Source: Acidimicrobiales bacterium
GTDB taxonomy: Bacteria; Actinomycetota; Acidimicrobiia; Acidimicrobiales; Palsa-688
Direction: 5' to 3'
Assembly: GCA_019241495.1 (NCBI GenBank)
Contig: JAFAWZ010000287.1
Coordinates: 1-8,506 of the forward strand
Length of the DNA stretch: 8,506 nucleotides
This document shows positions 6,085 through 8,506 of the stretch, piece after piece; position 1 is the stretch's first letter; every line of letters starts with the position of its first letter. The translations under genes were made by a program, and so were the position numbers. The notes beneath the pieces were generated by a model. It was not told the origin of the DNA and did no database searches. It saw only the letters and a list, made by a program, of their open reading frames with translations.

Positions 6085-7299
6085 TCAGGCGGCGGAGATG
6101 CTGGCGGGCAGTTTGGGGAGCGGGTGGCGGAACAGGGTGGAGGCGTTCTTCCAGGTGACCTTCTCGACGGTTTCGACGTCGAGGCCACCGAGCCGGCGAG
6201 TCAGGAAGTCCTGGGTGTCGGGCCACGTCGACGAGGCGTGCGGGTAATCGACCTCTACCATCACGTGGTCCACCCCGATCCGATCAACGGTGCTGATCGT
6301 GGACGGGTCATCGATGGTGCAGAACCAGAAGTTCTTGCGGATGGCCTCGCTCGGCTTGATGCCGGCGTCCCAGTCGTTGCCCACGCTGCCCATCTCGTAG
6401 ATCTCCATGAACTCGAGACGATCGATGAACATGGCGACCCACCCGATCCCCCCCTCGGAGAGAGCGATCTTGATGTTGGGGAAGCGCAACGGGATCCGGG
6501 CCCACAGGAAGTCGGCCGCGGCCGCCAGCCCGCAGATCGGGAACAACGAGGTGGCCTGCTGGATCGGTGCCTCGGGGGACAACGTGGCATGCCACTCCCC
6601 GGTTCCGGTGTGGAGGCAGATGACCGTCTCGGTCTCCTCGCAGGCCCGGAAGAAGGGATCCCAGTGCGTGGTGTGCACGCTGGGGAAGCCGACCTTGGCG
6701 ACCCCTTCGGGGAAGCTGACCGCCTTGAACCCGCGGGCCGCGTTGCGCCTTACCTCCTCGGCCGCGATCTCAGGATCGCCCAGCCAGGAGATCTGCAACG
6801 GGATGAACCGATCGGGATAGGCACCGGCCCACTCCTCGATGTGCCAATCGTTCCACGCCCGCACACAGGCCAGGCCCAGTTCCGGGTCCTTGCTGCGGGC
6901 GAACTTGGTGCCGGCAAAGCCGGCGAGCAGCGAGGGGAAACAGAGGGACGCGTCGATCCCGGCCAGGTCCATGTCGGCCACCCGGGCGTGGGGGTCCCAC
7001 GCGCCCTTGCGCATCTCGTCGAAGCGGGTCGGCTCGAAATTCCACTCCTCGCGTGGCCTCCCGACGACCGCGTTGAGCCCGATATTGGGGATGCGCTCGC
7101 CTTCGTACTCCCAAACCTCGACGCCGGAGTCGAGCTCGACGATCCGCGGCGCGCTCTCGGCGAAACGGGCCGGTACCCGGCCCTCGAACATGTCGCGCGG
7201 CTCGCACAGGTGATCGTCGACCGAGATCAGCCGGTATACCTGCTTACGAGGTTCAGGATCAGGTAGCAGCATGACCGGAACGCTACCCCTATTTGACAT
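6085..7299 (-). CDS. Amidohydrolase_2-family (COG2159) metal-dependent hydrolase
   Basis: This 404-residue protein is from the ACMSD-like amidohydrolase_2 family, which hydrolyses or decarboxylates (often aromatic-derived) carboxylates. It starts with ISVDDHLCEP, the variant N-terminal motif common in actinobacterial members, where an acid follows the single His 30. Further on are FPSLLAGF, a PDRFIPLQ strand, CLHTGTGEW (His 230), IALSEGGIGW (Glu 282) and VMVEVDYPHASSTWPDT with Asp 351 and His 354, the expected C-terminal metal/acid motif. ATG 7299 has no clear Shine-Dalgarno. An in-frame ATG at 7272 is an alternative and would remove only nine residues. The gene is first in a two-gene unit with the shorter amidohydrolase. 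Being intact, it is probably the catalytic member. The substrate cannot be inferred. Confidence 0.9.
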   Translation of the reverse strand: MSNRGSVPVMLLPDPEPRKQVYRLISVDDHLCEPRDMFEGRVPARFAESAPRIVELDSGVEVWEYEGERIPNIGLNAVVGRPREEWNFEPTRFDEMRKGAWDPHARVADMDLAGIDASLCFPSLLAGFAGTKFARSKDPELGLACVRAWNDWHIEEWAGAYPDRFIPLQISWLGDPEIAAEEVRRNAARGFKAVSFPEGVAKVGFPSVHTTHWDPFFRACEETETVICLHTGTGEWHATLSPEAPIQQATSLFPICGLAAAADFLWARIPLRFPNIKIALSEGGIGWVAMFIDRLEFMEIYEMGSVGNDWDAGIKPSEAIRKNFWFCTIDDPSTISTVDRIGVDHVMVEVDYPHASSTWPDTQDFLTRRLGGLDVETVEKVTWKNASTLFRHPLPKLPASISAA

Positions 7300-7349
7300 C
7301 GTCGATCTAGCGATGAGTTCTTTCTGGCCGGGACGTCATGATTGGTGAA

Positions 7350-7359
7350 CTGGTACCAG
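7350..7359. promoter_or_regulatory. 10-bp palindrome in the divergent spacer
   Basis: CTGGTACCAG is a perfect palindrome in the 79-bp spacer between the divergent amidohydrolase and beta-propeller genes, and could be an operator shared by both. A TTGACA at 7293-7298 on the plus strand is not followed by a convincing -10 at the normal spacing. No promoter was assigned with confidence. Confidence 0.3.
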
Positions 7360-7365
7360 AACATG

Positions 7366-7372
7366 AAGGAGG
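7366..7372 (+). promoter_or_regulatory. Strong Shine-Dalgarno of the beta-propeller gene
   Basis: AAGGAGG ends six bases before ATG 7379 and is the clearest ribosome-binding site in the window. It decides the start of the plus-strand gene. Confidence 0.8.
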
Positions 7373-7378
7373 AGGCCG

Positions 7379-8506
7379 ATGACCGGCGTACGCGTGCTCG
7401 TGGGGACCCAGAAGGGTGGCTTCGTGCTCACCTCGGACGGGAAGCGAGCGGATTGGGACGTTCGCGGCCCGCTCTTCGGGGGCTGGGAGATCTACCACAT
7501 GACCGGGGCGCCAAGCGACCCGTCCCGCCTGTACGCCTCGCAGTCGACGGGCTGGTTCGGCCAGATCGTCCAGCGCTCCGACGACGGGGGAGACACGTGG
7601 AGGCCGGCGGGGAACCAGTTCTCCTACGAGGGGGGTGGAGGCCAGCATCTCTGGTATGACGGGACCCCCCACCCGTGGGAGTTCGCCCGGGTATGGCACC
7701 TCGAGCCATCGCCGACCGACCCTGACACCGTCTTCGCGGGCGCGGAAGACGCATCTCTCTTCAAGTCCACCGACGGGGCCGACACCTGGTCCGAGCTGCC
7801 CGGCCTGCGCACCCATCCGACCGGTCCGACCTGGCAGCCGGGCGCCGGAGGCATGTGCACCCACACGATCCTCATCGACCCGGCCAATGCCGATCGCATG
7901 CACGTGGCCATCTCCGCGGCTGGAGTGTTCCGCTCCGATGACGGAGGTACATCCTGGCAACCTTCGAACCATGGCCTTCACTCCGACGGCATTCCCGATC
8001 CCGACGCCGAGGTCGGCCACTGCGTGCACCGCATCGCCCGGCACCCGTCGAGGAGCGACGTCCTCTACATGCAGAAGCACTGGGACGTGATGCGCAGCGA
8101 CGACGGCGGCCTCTCTTGGCAGGAGGTCAGCGGTGATCTGCCGAGTGATTTCGGTTTCCCGATCGCGGTGCACGCCCATGAGCCCGACACGGTCTACGTC
8201 GTCCCTATCACCAGCGACTCTGAGCACTATCCGCCCGAGGGCCGGCTTCGCGTCTACCGCAGCCGCTCCGGGGGAAACGAGTGGGAACCTCTCATCAAAG
8301 GGCTCCCCCAACGGAACTGCTACGTCAACGTGCTCCGCGACGCCATGGCGGTGGACGACCTCGACCCGTGTGGCCTGTACTTCGGCACCACGGGGGGCCA
8401 GGTGTACGCCTCTCCCGACGGCGGCGACACGTGGTCCGCCATCGCGACCAGCTTCCCTCGGGTGCTATCGGTCGAGGTCCAGACCCTCCCATCATCGGGC
8501 GAACGA
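7379..8506 (+). CDS. BNR/Asp-box beta-propeller protein (sialidase-like or photosystem-assembly-like fold), runs off right edge
   Basis: The frame is open from ATG 7379 to the window edge, 376 codons with no stop, and is preceded by AAGGAGG six bases upstream. The protein starts MTGVRVLVGTQKGGFVLTSD and has no signal peptide, so it is probably cytoplasmic. Six Asp-box repeats of the form SxDGGxTW recur at residues 67-74 (SDDGGDTW), 130-137 (STDGADTW), 186-193 (SDDGGTSW), 240-247 (SDDGGLSW), 295-302 (SRSGGNEW, the weakest) and 345-352 (SPDGGDTW), spaced 50-63 residues, as expected of one blade each. Such proteins are often labelled exo-alpha-sialidase or WD40/YVTN/BNR-like, but no sialidase catalytic residues can be confirmed here, so enzymatic activity is not claimed. 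It is divergent from the amidohydrolases. The missing end is probably short, since six blades are already complete. Confidence 0.85.
   Translation, partial: MTGVRVLVGTQKGGFVLTSDGKRADWDVRGPLFGGWEIYHMTGAPSDPSRLYASQSTGWFGQIVQRSDDGGDTWRPAGNQFSYEGGGGQHLWYDGTPHPWEFARVWHLEPSPTDPDTVFAGAEDASLFKSTDGADTWSELPGLRTHPTGPTWQPGAGGMCTHTILIDPANADRMHVAISAAGVFRSDDGGTSWQPSNHGLHSDGIPDPDAEVGHCVHRIARHPSRSDVLYMQKHWDVMRSDDGGLSWQEVSGDLPSDFGFPIAVHAHEPDTVYVVPITSDSEHYPPEGRLRVYRSRSGGNEWEPLIKGLPQRNCYVNVLRDAMAVDDLDPCGLYFGTTGGQVYASPDGGDTWSAIATSFPRVLSVEVQTLPSSGER

Noticed and set aside
6124..7266. Plus-strand open frame of 380 codons
   Set aside because: Antisense shadow of the 404-residue amidohydrolase, which has the family motifs.
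7293..7321. Plus-strand TTGACA as a -35 for the beta-propeller gene
   Set aside because: The hexamer is perfect but no acceptable -10 occurs 16-18 bases downstream, and it lies at the start codon of the divergent gene.
7307..8311. Minus-strand open frame of 334 codons
   Set aside because: Antisense to the Asp-box propeller gene, which has six repeats and a strong Shine-Dalgarno. The minus frame shows no motif.

Overview
The window is GC-rich throughout (third codon positions mostly G or C) and uses GTG starts and tightly packed genes. This points to a high-GC bacterium, most likely an actinomycetote. The selA and tRNA-Sec sequences and the pair of COG2159-type amidohydrolases would suit an actinobacterial or Acidimicrobiia-like genome, but a lineage cannot be fixed from this window alone.

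All but one of the genes lie on the minus strand, so the map is described from right to left. At the right edge a divergent plus-strand gene (7379 to the edge) encodes a six-repeat BNR/Asp-box beta-propeller and runs off the window. A 79-bp divergent spacer containing a 10-bp palindrome separates it from the minus-strand genes. These start with two amidohydrolase_2-family TIM-barrel proteins (7299-6085 and 6083-5277) spaced by one base, clearly one operon. Next come an ABC ATPase (5190-4435) and a two-domain FtsX/MacB-type permease (4422-1894). This is a typical LolD/MacB-like exporter pair, separated by 12 bases.

The left quarter is a selenocysteine-incorporation locus in the order tRNA-Sec (selC, 1785-1690), a 97-bp element with perfect 22-bp inverted repeats (1557-1653), selA (1519-200) and selB (203 to the edge). 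selA and selB overlap by GTGA. SelA converts seryl-tRNA-Sec made from selC to selenocysteinyl-tRNA, and SelB brings it to UGA codons, so these three neighbours act in one pathway. The selenophosphate synthetase gene (selD) and any selenoprotein gene are not visible here.

The points most worth a second look are the large perfect inverted repeat in the selC-selA leader; a hairpin that follows the ATPase stop codon, covers the permease ribosome-binding site and holds its ATG in the loop, with the two ABC genes in one frame separated by a single UGA; a 9-bp triplication inside selA; and a small amidohydrolase that lacks the usual metal-binding Asp. I found no CRISPR array, insertion sequence, rRNA or clear phage gene.
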